From: JAIQFF01 sp963725615
Lineage (GTDB): Bacteria > Acidobacteriota > Terriglobia > Terriglobales > Acidobacteriaceae
Length of the DNA: 64,000 nt
Direction of reading: 5' to 3'
Assembly: GCA_963725615.1 (NCBI GenBank)
Contig: CAVRZO010000026.1
Coordinates: 62,001 to 126,000 of the forward strand
Part shown: piece after piece, positions 26,232 to 34,291 of the stretch
Layout of the letters: each line of letters begins with the position of its first letter
How positions within the stretch are numbered: position 1 is the stretch's first letter
Position numbers and translations under genes: made by a program
Notes under the pieces: generated by a model
What the model was told of the DNA's origin: nothing
Databases searched by the model: none
What the model saw: only the letters and a program-made list of their open reading frames with translations

Positions 26232-27456
26232 AGGCGACTAGTCGTTTCCCCACCTCGTCTGACGAAGCCGGAATAGGAATAGCAGAGTAGAGTGCGTCTC
26301 TCAGCGCCACGTCGCGCGGGTCTCCGGTCAACCGTGTCCCCATCTTGCTGGTCACGTACGCGTAGCCGATCCCAGCCTTCGGATCGGAAAAGCCAAGAGA
26401 GCCGCCAGCCCCGGGTGACCCGAACGAACCGGCACTGCCGAACGGCATGGCGCGACTCGATTTCATAAAGCCCAGTGAGAACTGCACGCCGTCGACCTTT
26501 AAGCATTCATCGAAAAACCCGCGTGTCGGAGGAATCGCGGGGGCGGCCAGCAACTCCAGCGTTTCCGGACGCAACCCAAGCTCGTGTCCGCCGGTGGCGA
26601 AGACGCTGTAGGCATGCGCGATGGCTCGGGCAGTGCCGACGGCGCCGCCGGACGGCACTTCGAAGTTGCGGGCGTAGATGCGCTCCTCATCGTGAGGGAA
26701 CTGGGAGCCGATGAGTGCCCGGTGGAAGTTGGAGCGACGATTCATCGCTTCCAGTGTGAAGCGGAGCCCGAAGCCGCGCAGCATCTCGAGCAGGCTGGGC
26801 TGCGCAATGGTGGCCAGTCGCGCGTCTGGGATCGCCTCAGGCAGCCGGATGTAGACGCCCAGCCCGAGCGGCGCGGCGATTTCGTCCTGGAAGAAATGTC
26901 CCAGGCTGCGATGCTGTGGATCGATACGGCGCAACAGCTCGGCCTCGTAGAACCCGAGAGTGATCGCGTGATACGCCTGCCGCGTTCCGGGCTCCCACGC
27001 CGGTTTCTGACGCGCTAACACCACCGCCAGGCGATCGAGGTCGGCGACGAGACCGCGATCGACAGCCACATCGAGCGCGAACAAGCCTGCCTGATGTGCG
27101 AGGAGCTGGCGGACGGTGATTCGCTCCTTGCCGTTCTGCGCGAACTCCGGCCAGTACGCGCACACCCGCTCTTCGTAGTCGAGCCATCCGCGAGAGTGGG
27201 CGATGGCAAGGGTCATCGCGGCCAGGCCCTTGGTGGCCGAGTAGATGATGACCATCGTGTCCTGCTCCCAAGGCTCGCCGGTCAGCTTGTTCCGGATGCC
27301 GCCCCACAGGTCAACGACCTTCTCGCCGCCGTGAAAGGCGCAACACGCTCCGCCCAGCTCGCCTCGCCGAACAAAATTCTCGGCGAATGCCTCGCGCACG
27401 CCCTCAAAACCGCGGCTGACATGTCCCTGGATATCAAACCGGTCCGATGTTGCCAT
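26197..27456 (-). CDS. Serine beta-lactamase-like hydrolase (EstB/class C type) with IS-altered C-terminus
   Basis: The 419-aa protein has the S-x-x-K motif (SATK, in IIYSATKGLAAM), a YHAITLGFY segment (the Y-x-N position reads YHA) and a late Gly-rich stretch. There is no signal peptide, which suggests a cytoplasmic esterase or peptidase rather than a true beta-lactamase. The IS insertion lies in its last codons. Without it the frame reads ..GKRLVA-stop, using a TAG now at 25170-25172. The current protein instead gains 11 residues (FCLSGCFSNTQ) encoded by the IS end. Activity is probably kept, since only the tail changes. Confidence 0.88.
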   Translation of the reverse strand: MATSDRFDIQGHVSRGFEGVREAFAENFVRRGELGGACCAFHGGEKVVDLWGGIRNKLTGEPWEQDTMVIIYSATKGLAAMTLAIAHSRGWLDYEERVCAYWPEFAQNGKERITVRQLLAHQAGLFALDVAVDRGLVADLDRLAVVLARQKPAWEPGTRQAYHAITLGFYEAELLRRIDPQHRSLGHFFQDEIAAPLGLGVYIRLPEAIPDARLATIAQPSLLEMLRGFGLRFTLEAMNRRSNFHRALIGSQFPHDEERIYARNFEVPSGGAVGTARAIAHAYSVFATGGHELGLRPETLELLAAPAIPPTRGFFDECLKVDGVQFSLGFMKSSRAMPFGSAGSFGSPGAGGSLGFSDPKAGIGYAYVTSKMGTRLTGDPRDVALRDALYSAIPIPASSDEVGKRLVAFCLSGCFSNTQ

Positions 27457-27568
27457 GAGTAAGCTCCTTCGTGCCTTACCCTTATCCCACTATCCCGGGA
27501 GAGTGTCAGTGATGGGAATCACACGAGTTTTGCTGGGTGACGAAAATCGATTTCTCAGGGTGAACTAT

Positions 27569-27760
27569 GTGGCGCGGGCGCCCTCGCCCGCGTAATGTGT
27601 CCACCATCACCACGGCCGTCCTACTGGGGATGCAAAGGGCCTCCCACCGCTGAGGTAACGATTCGGAATGGCGGAGCAGTCGTGAGCTAAGCGGTTACTG
27701 GCAAGCTGCGAGACCCAAGGTCAACATCCGCGGGCGGGGGCGCCCGCACCACGCCGTCTC
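27569..27760. repeat. Pair of GC-rich words in the beta-lactamase/pilQ gap
   Basis: GTGGCGCGGGCGCCCTCGCC (27571-27590) and GCGGGCGGGGGCGCCCGCAC (27731-27750) are partly complementary and partly self-complementary. They lie in the 399-bp gap 27457-27855, which otherwise holds only the pil-operon terminator; no gene is seen. Confidence 0.6.
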
Positions 27761-27781
27761 AAGTCGTCAGACCCGTGCGCG

Positions 27782-27822
27782 CAAAACAAAACCGCCGGCC
27801 TGAGTGTTTCAGGAGCCGGCGG
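27782..27822 (-). terminator. Rho-independent terminator of the pil operon
   Basis: CCGCCGGC (27792-27799) pairs with GCCGGCGG (27815-27822), with an inner CTGA/TCAG match. On the minus strand the stem is followed by TTTTGTTTTG. It lies 34 bases past the pilQ stop. Confidence 0.8.
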
Positions 27823-27855
27823 CTGTCTTTACTGCTACCTCGTTGCTACTATTAG

Positions 27856-29938
27856 CTATGTCTGAATGATGCGCGGCGTGATGAAGAAGATCAGCTCCTG
27901 GTTGGAGGTGCTGACCTGGGTGTGCTTGAACAGGTTGCCCAGGTAAGGAATGTTTCCGAGCAACGGCACCTGCGTGACGTTGATCGAGTTCTGGGTCTGG
28001 ATCACACCACCGATGACCACCGTGCCACCGTCGGTCACCAGGACCTGGGTGGTTGCCTGCTGGGTGATCAGCGTCGGGTTGCCCTGCACCGTACGGCCGA
28101 AGTCAGGAGTCGTGTTTTCCACATCCACGTTCAGGAAGATGGTGCCTTCCGACGTGATCTGCGGAACCACGGTCAGCCGCAGGAACGCATCCACGTAAGT
28201 CACCGTGGGCGGTCCACCAAGCTGGGCCTGAGTAACGATCGGCACGCGGACGCCCTGGCGAACCAGAGCCTGAATGTTGTTCTGCGTGACCACTCGCGGA
28301 CGGGAAAGTATTTTCAGCAAGCCGCGCGACTCGGCCATCGTAAGGATGGCGTCGATGCGCACGTTGTTGCTGGCGTTGACGAAGCTGAGACCACTGGTCG
28401 GGCTGGTGACGGGCATGTTCGAGAACAGAGGAATCTGGGTGCCCCCCGTGGTGCTGCCGGTCGTGATGTAACCCGGCGTCAGGCCACCCACCGTGATCGG
28501 AGAGGCTCCGGCTGAGGAAGCGCCACCGACAGCAGTCTTGCCGTCGCCCCAACCGAAACCAAGCTGGGTACCGATATCGCGTGCGAAGCTGCGGGTTGCG
28601 GCTACGACGCGGGCTTCAATTTCAACTTCCTGGGTCTTGCGATCCAGCTGCGTGAGCAGCCGGTCGATGCTCGGCATCACGGAAGGAATGTCCTGGATGA
28701 TCAGAGCGTTGGTGCGGTCATCCGAGATCACGTCTCCGCGCTGCGTCAGGAAATTCTTCACCGTGGGGACGACATCCTTGGAGTGGGCGTAGCTCAGGAA
28801 CCGGGTGACGGTAACTTTGTCCACCGCCAGCGCTTCCGCTTCAACCTGGGCGCGCCGTGATTCCGCTTCCTTGCGCATGGTTTCGACGGTCGCGATGCGG
28901 AGCACGTTGCCTTCGAGTTGCCGTGACAGATCGTTGTTCTTCAGAACGATGTCCAGCGCCTGGTCCCACGGCACATCGTCGAGGACGATGGTCAGTGTAC
29001 CTTTGACGTTGGGATCGAGAACGACATTCAGGCCGCTGATTTCGTGAATCAAGCGGAAGAAATCTTTCAGGTCCACATCCTTCAGGTTGACCGAGATGGG
29101 CTCACCGGTGTACTTCGGCCCGGTGATGGCGGGCGTCTGAGAGGCTTGCGCCTTCTGCTCAGCGGCCATGTTCACGGCCGGTTGCACACCGCTCGACTGC
29201 ATGGCGGCGCTGGCCGGAGGCAACAGGTTGCCATCGGGTCTGGAGACAAATTTTCCGGCAGCCGTGACGGCCCGCGCGGGAGGCTCGATCGCTGCAGCCT
29301 TGGTATCGTCGCTCGCGGCCTTGGGAGAGTAGGAAGGCTCGATGAACGCGAAATCCGTGGCGTGAGCGGAAGTCTGAATCAGTTTGGCTTCCTTGGCCGG
29401 AGGCAGCGAGCTCGGCGACCACAGGAGCGACAGGCGCAACAGGAGCAGCTGCGACTTCAGTCTTGGCGACGACAGGCTGCACGACCGGCGCCTTGACTGT
29501 CGCCGGCTGCGACGCCTGGGCAACCTCTGACTTGGTGTAGAGCTTCAGGACCAGCGTGTTGTCGCTGCCCGCCACCAGTTCGTGACGGCACGCCTTGGTC
29601 AGATCGACCACGACGCGGGAAGAGCCCTGGCCGTCCATGCCGAGCCGGACGTCCTTGACTCCGTCGCCGTCAACAGCGATGTGACCACGCGAGGTGGCGA
29701 CCACCGTATTCGGCAGATCGACCACGATACGCGCGGGGCTGTCCAGCGTGCTCAGCCGCGGCTTCACGGTTCCGCGGGCGCTGATCTCAACGCTGAAGCC
29801 GTCGCTGGTGCGCACTACGTTTACCTTCTGCAGCGCGGCGTGCTTCGGAGCGTCTGTGCCCGCGCTCTGGGTCTGCGCCGAGGCGGTAATGAGAATTACC
29901 AGCACCGGCAGTAAAACGGTCAGAAATTGCTTTCGCAT
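27856..29938 (-). pseudogene. pilQ: Type IV pilus secretin PilQ, one frameshift
   Basis: The N-terminal frame (29938 down to ~29415) encodes a signal peptide and an AMIN domain (VNVVRTSDGFSVEI.., RIVVDLPNTVV). The second frame (~29410 to 27856) encodes an STN/secretin N-domain (VSVNLKDVDLKDFFRLIHEI) and a full secretin domain ending with VPLLGNIPYLGNLFK. The frames join in the Ala/Val/Pro-rich linker near 29405-29425, where one extra base (for example in GCCGAGCTC) explains the shift. All domains are otherwise intact and the rest of the pil operon is sound, so a sequence error in the linker is likely. PilQ forms the outer-membrane pore for the pilus. Confidence 0.88.
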
Positions 29939-30033
29939 TTCGCTCTCCCCACTGGACTCGCGCTTGGCTCGCCCCGTGATCTTTCTAGCCAGATTTGTTC
30001 CCGCCGGGTTGCCCGGCCAATCCCATCGCCGGC

Positions 30034-30639
30034 CTAGACCGCCGACGTCGTAATCTTCTTGGTCACTTCCCGCATGGACGGCTTGCCCAGGCGGTCCTGG
30101 ACCGTTTCCTTGAAAATGATCGAATCGCCGGTGATCTTCACCACAAAACCGTTGAACACCGGATCGTTCTCGCGCAGGAAATACGCCTTGTTCAAGCTGT
30201 TGACCACGACCGCGATCATCCCGGAGTCAGCCTTTACCACACCCTTGAGGTTGATCTGGTCGATGGCGAGGCAGCGCTTGCCGGTGCTGCATCCCGAACC
30301 AATCATGCTGCGATTGACCACCGGGCTGACGAAGGGGTCGCGCCGGCTGGTCAAGTTGACCTGCGTCGGCTTATCCGTCTTCGCTTCCGCGGGCTTCTTC
30401 TGGTTCTCGACCGCAATCTGCTGCTTGGGCTCCGCTTTCTGGCGGGCCGCCGCCGGCTTGGCTTTGGGCGCGGCTTTCGCTGAAATCTTGGTCGCCCGGG
30501 TGCCGTTGCTCTTGGCCGGGCTGCCGGTCTTCGGAGCTGCCTGCAGCGTAACCTTCGTGTTGTTGATGACGGTGGGGTTCTGCCCCAAGGCGGTTCCCGC
30601 CGTCATCGCCAGGAAAACAATTCCAGTCGTCAGCTTCAT
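30034..30639 (-). CDS. pilP: Type IV pilus assembly lipoprotein-like PilP
   Basis: The 201-aa protein has a signal peptide, a long Lys/Ala/Pro-rich linker and the PilP core (RRDPFVSPV.., IDQINLKGVVK.., KAYFLRENDPVFNGFVVKI). No lipobox Cys is seen, so it may be soluble in the periplasm. PilP links the PilNO inner-membrane complex to PilQ. Its start overlaps the pilO stop by 4 bp (ATGA). Confidence 0.88.
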   Translation of the reverse strand: MKLTTGIVFLAMTAGTALGQNPTVINNTKVTLQAAPKTGSPAKSNGTRATKISAKAAPKAKPAAARQKAEPKQQIAVENQKKPAEAKTDKPTQVNLTSRRDPFVSPVVNRSMIGSGCSTGKRCLAIDQINLKGVVKADSGMIAVVVNSLNKAYFLRENDPVFNGFVVKITGDSIIFKETVQDRLGKPSMREVTKKITTSAV

Positions 30640-31292
30640 ATGGTCCCCTGCTTTTTCACCGGCGCGGGCTGACCCGGTCGTGCGGCAGCTCCACCCGATG
30701 GATCCAAGTCATGACTGAAGAATGTGGTCGCGGTGCAGGTGGCCACAACGCTCTCGTTCGGCGCGTACTGGTACGTGTGCTTCGCCTTAGCGTCCGTGGG
30801 CTTCTTGGTGGTTGCCACCTGCAGACCCGCGACGTTCACGATGCGCTCCAGCTTGCCAACCCGGTCGAAGAAATTCACCATCGAGTAGTACGGTCCGTCC
30901 AGTTCCATCTCGAAGGGCACTTCGGTGTAGAAGTCTTTGGCCGCAGTCGGCTTGGAGGTGTAGCGGCGCAATTCGATCCCGGCCTTGGCGGCCTCGGCGT
31001 TCATCATCTTCATGAAGCCCGGCACTTCTTTCTCGTCGGGAACGATCTTGCGCTCGATCTCCAGCTGCTGTTTGAGGCTGGCCAGCTGGCGCTCGATATC
31101 CACCAGCTTGGGCTTGTAGGATTCCAGTTCCGCGTTTTCACGGAGCTTGGTGTCCAGGGCGGCCTGGGCCGTCGCGTTGGCTTCGCGCTGGCTCTTGAAT
31201 ATGGTGAAGTACAGGGCGCCGGTGATCAACGCCGCCACGCCCAGCGCGGCTGCCCACTGCTTAATGCCCGAAAGTTCGTTAAAGTTGGCCAT
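30636..31292 (-). CDS. pilO: Type IV pilus alignment protein PilO
   Basis: The 218-aa protein has one N-terminal TM (WAAALGVAALITGALYFTIF), a coiled coil (~35-75) and a ferredoxin-like C-terminal domain (..TEVPFEMELDGPYYSMVNFFDRVGKLERIVNV) typical of PilO. It pairs with PilN in the inner membrane. Confidence 0.92.
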   Translation of the reverse strand: MANFNELSGIKQWAAALGVAALITGALYFTIFKSQREANATAQAALDTKLRENAELESYKPKLVDIERQLASLKQQLEIERKIVPDEKEVPGFMKMMNAEAAKAGIELRRYTSKPTAAKDFYTEVPFEMELDGPYYSMVNFFDRVGKLERIVNVAGLQVATTKKPTDAKAKHTYQYAPNESVVATCTATTFFSHDLDPSGGAAARPGQPAPVKKQGTI

Positions 31293-31306
31293 AGTTTTCC
31301 GCCTTC

Positions 31307-31894
31307 CTAGGACTTCGCCTTTTCGCAGGTCAAGGTGAAGTTGAAAGCCTGCATTTCTTTATAAGTGTCGTCCTGGTAGGTCTCTTTGATTTCGATGTTC
31401 TTGAAGTGTCCGGTCTTCTGCAAATTGGAGATCAGACTGGCCACCGCGTCGGTACTCAGAGCCATGCCATCAATATCGATGCTGGCACCCTGATCTTTCA
31501 TGCTGTTCAGCCAGACCGCTTCGGTGTTGTTCACCGTCTGTCCAACCGTGTTCAGCAGATCGACCGGGCCGGACTGGGCCGCGCGCAACTGGTCAATGAC
31601 GTCAACCCGCCGTTTGTAGTTCTCGGCTTCACGCTGGCGCTCCAGGTAACGCGCCTTCACGTCGGCCAACTCGGCGTTCTTCCGCAGCGCCACTTCCATC
31701 TTGGCGGCGATGTCCCGGTGCTGCTTGTCCAACTGGTACCAGTAGCCCACGTTGACCAGGGCAGCCAGAACCAGTACGACCAGGACCTTCAGCTTCGGTG
31801 AGCCTACGTCACCCACTTCCATGACGGCGGCCGCCGAGGCTGCGGATCGCTTGTTCTTTCCCTTTTGTGCACCCAGCAGGTTGATTCGGATCAT
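31307..31894 (-). CDS. pilN: Type IV pilus alignment protein PilN
   Basis: The 195-aa protein starts MIRINLLGAQKGKNK, the conserved PilN N-terminus that docks into PilM. It has one TM (LKVLVVLVLAALVNVGYWYQ), a coiled coil and a fimbrial-assembly domain. It overlaps the pilM stop by four bases. Confidence 0.92.
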   Translation of the reverse strand: MIRINLLGAQKGKNKRSAASAAAVMEVGDVGSPKLKVLVVLVLAALVNVGYWYQLDKQHRDIAAKMEVALRKNAELADVKARYLERQREAENYKRRVDVIDQLRAAQSGPVDLLNTVGQTVNNTEAVWLNSMKDQGASIDIDGMALSTDAVASLISNLQKTGHFKNIEIKETYQDDTYKEMQAFNFTLTCEKAKS

Positions 31895-32946
31895 AAGTCT
31901 TCAAAACTCCTTAAGGCCAAACCCACCGCAACTGCCATCTGGCCGGCATTCTGCTCGATCAACTGCACTCCGGGTCCTTCCGTCGGCAGACCGATCTTCT
32001 GGAACGGATTGAAGATCTCCACCGGCAGTGAGAACTCCTGGCGTAACGCATCAACCAGGCCGGGAACCTTGGAGGAACCGCCCGCCAGATAAATCTTCTC
32101 GATATGCTCTCCCGCCGAGCTGGCGCGGAAGAAATCGAACGTCTTCTGAATTTCCAGCACGATAATCTCGGTCACCTGTTGCAGGATGGGGGTCTTGGCG
32201 TCTTCACTCACTGTGCCCACTTTGTGGCCCAGCTTCAGGGATTCAGCATCGTCGAAGCTCAGGTCCAGTTCTTTCTGCAGCGAATCGGTGTACTGGTGGC
32301 CGCCCACGCTGACGTCACGCGGGAACAGCGGCGTGGTGCCCTTCACGATGTTGATGTTCATCACGCTCGCGCCCAGGTTCAAAAGTGCCACCACTTGTGC
32401 CGGCGCGGGCTCGTAGTTGTACTCGTAGCAGTTCTGCAACGCCAGCGCATCGATGTCCACAATAGCCGGAGTCTTGCCCGCCATCGAGAGTACGTTGGTG
32501 TAGTTGAGAATCTTGTCTTTCTTGACAGCCACCAGCAGAACGTCCATCTGCGGGCTGCCGGCGTCTTCGGAGAGGATCTGGTAGTCGAGATTCACATCGG
32601 CCAGATCGAAGGGAATGTGCTGCGCCGCTTCTTTCTGAATGGTCTCGGCCAGTTCCTGGTCGCTCATGGAAGGCAGCGAGATCTTTTTCACGATCACCGA
32701 GTGGCCGCTTACCGCGGTGGCCACGGCTTTCGCCTTGATCGCGTTGTCGGTGAACAGCTTCGAGATTGCGCTCGAGACGGTTCCGGAATCCACGATCATG
32801 GAATCCACGACGATATCCGGCGCCAGCGGTTCCAGGCCCAGGTGCGCCACTTCGATACCGTTGCGTCCTTTCCTCAGCTCCACCGCCTTGATGCTGGAGG
32901 AACCCACATCCAGACCAACAATCGTTTTTGATCCCAATCCAAACAT
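31891..32946 (-). CDS. pilM: Type IV pilus actin-like ATPase PilM
   Basis: The 351-aa actin-fold protein shows VGLDVGSSSIKAVEL (phosphate 1), VDIDALALQNCYEYN, LLNLGASVMNINIV (phosphate 2) and IYLAGGSSKVPGL (adenosine motif). It binds the PilN N-terminus on the cytoplasmic face. The ATG at 32946 matches the family; a longer frame to 33045 is rejected. Confidence 0.94.
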   Translation of the reverse strand: MFGLGSKTIVGLDVGSSSIKAVELRKGRNGIEVAHLGLEPLAPDIVVDSMIVDSGTVSSAISKLFTDNAIKAKAVATAVSGHSVIVKKISLPSMSDQELAETIQKEAAQHIPFDLADVNLDYQILSEDAGSPQMDVLLVAVKKDKILNYTNVLSMAGKTPAIVDIDALALQNCYEYNYEPAPAQVVALLNLGASVMNINIVKGTTPLFPRDVSVGGHQYTDSLQKELDLSFDDAESLKLGHKVGTVSEDAKTPILQQVTEIIVLEIQKTFDFFRASSAGEHIEKIYLAGGSSKVPGLVDALRQEFSLPVEIFNPFQKIGLPTEGPGVQLIEQNAGQMAVAVGLALRSFEDL

Positions 32947-32957
32947 GTGCCCGCCTT

Positions 32958-33197
32958 TTACGGTTGCCCGGCAGCTTTGCCAGCCGCCTTCGGTTTCTTC
33001 CTGCTGCCTTTCGCTTCCATCTGGCTCGACTTCTCTTCCATCCACTGGTCCAGCCTCGACTTCTTGAAGCGCCAGCGGTTGCCCAACTTGAAAGCGGGAA
33101 TCTTCTGCTCGCCTACGTACTTGTAAAGCGTGTCCGGACTCACTCCCAGGTACTGCGACGCCTGGCGAATGTTCATGACTTCACGCGAGTCGGCCAT
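32958..33197 (-). CDS. Excisionase/MerR-type small HTH DNA-binding protein at the head of the pil operon
   Basis: The 79-aa protein carries an HTH_17-like winged helix (MNIRQASQYLGVSPDTLYKYVGEQ, then IPAFKLGNRWRFKKSRLDQWM) and a basic Lys/Ala tail. It is 11 bp upstream of pilM on the same strand, so it is probably co-transcribed and could regulate the operon. The start MADSREVM at 33197 is preferred to an upstream ATG at 33215. Such proteins are named excisionase-like, but no integrase is nearby. Confidence 0.85.
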   Translation of the reverse strand: MADSREVMNIRQASQYLGVSPDTLYKYVGEQKIPAFKLGNRWRFKKSRLDQWMEEKSSQMEAKGSRKKPKAAGKAAGQP

Positions 33198-33297
33198 AGT
33201 TCCAAACCTTTCCACAGATCAGGCCCGGTATCGGGCAAACGTTGGGAGAAAATTCCTCGCACAAAATTGCGTTCGAGTGAATTTAGGTGTGCTGAGC

Positions 33298-33327
33298 ATA
33301 TATCAACCCGTAAACTGCCAAGGTCAA
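33298..33327 (-). promoter_or_regulatory. Possible promoter of the pil operon
   Basis: On the minus strand, TTGACC (33322-33327), an 18-bp spacer and ATATAT (33298-33303) lie ~100 bp upstream of the HTH start. The -10 is weak. The whole divergent gap 33198-33626 is AT-richer than its surroundings, and I see no gene in it. Confidence 0.3.
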
Positions 33328-33626
33328 GGCGTATCTTCGGGTTTTACCGGGTTTTATACCTGTTTTCTGGAAAGTGCCGAGGCGGGACTTACACAATGAC
33401 ACTAGGAATAGTATCTTGCAGCGATATGCATACAACTAAATGCGGTGTTTATACAGTCGGTTCGAACGGTACCCCCATTGCGTAACTAAAGTACTACAGA
33501 CGTTACTCAGGTATCTGGACAGGCGGAAAGGGTTGATAAGGCCGTATTTGCCGTAAATATCTGGCTCTCATGGGGTTGAACAGCGTTGGACCAAACCAGC
33601 CAAGCGAATGAGATAGACTTTTCAAA

Positions 33627-34244
33627 ATGGTCGAGATCACTGTCGATCGCCAAGCCGCAGCCGAACGCGGAAAGCGCCTGGAGTACTTCACAATCACCTG
33701 GAATAGCCTTGAAGGACTGGTGGCTTTGATAGCCGGAGGACTTGCGGGAAGCATTTCGCTGGTTGGCTTTGGAATCGACAGTTTCATCGAGGTAGCCTCC
33801 GGAACGGTGCTGCTCTGGAGAATGTCCGTTGATGCGGACGTGCGGAGCAGGGAACGAAATGAGCAGCGAAGTCTGAGGATCGTGGGTGTCTGCTTCATTG
33901 CGCTTGCGGTCTACATCTTGTACGAGTCGTTGTCCGACCTGCTCGGCAGGAGACCACCAGAACACAGCATGCCAGGAATAGTTCTCGCCTGTGTCTCGCT
34001 GGTCGTCATGCCGCTTTTGGCTCGAGCGAAAAGGGAAATCGGGAGGAAACTTGGGAGTGCCGCTATGCACGCCGACGCGAGGCAGACCGATTTCTGTATG
34101 TACTTGTCCGCCATCTTGCTGATTGGCCTTTTGTTGAACGCCGGCTTGGGATGGTGGTGGGCGGACCCAATCGCTGCGCTGGTTATGGTTCCCATCATCG
34201 CAAAGGAAGGAATTGATGGAGTGAAGGCGCGGACTTGCTGCTGA
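33627..34244 (+). CDS. Short cation-efflux (CDF)-like membrane protein
   Basis: The 205-aa protein has about five or six TM segments and CDF-like acidic sites in GFGIDSFIEVASG (TM2) and MHADARQTD (TM5). It lacks the usual C-terminal cytosolic metal-sensing domain of ~90 residues. It may export Zn2+, Co2+ or Fe2+ or be an orphan branch of the family. It stands alone between the pil operon and the E1 gene. Confidence 0.75.
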   Translation: MVEITVDRQAAAERGKRLEYFTITWNSLEGLVALIAGGLAGSISLVGFGIDSFIEVASGTVLLWRMSVDADVRSRERNEQRSLRIVGVCFIALAVYILYESLSDLLGRRPPEHSMPGIVLACVSLVVMPLLARAKREIGRKLGSAAMHADARQTDFCMYLSAILLIGLLLNAGLGWWWADPIAALVMVPIIAKEGIDGVKARTCC

Positions 34245-34250
34245 GGAGAG

Positions 34251-34291
34251 GACTGTAAGGACAGCCGCCGGGGCGGCGGCGCTACGAATGC
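34251..34291. repeat. GC-rich GGACAGCCGCCGGGGCGG word
   Basis: This is a half-copy or short hairpin (GCCGCCGGGGCGGCGGC) between the convergent CDF-like and E1 genes, related to the inner hairpin at 4190-4233. Confidence 0.5.
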
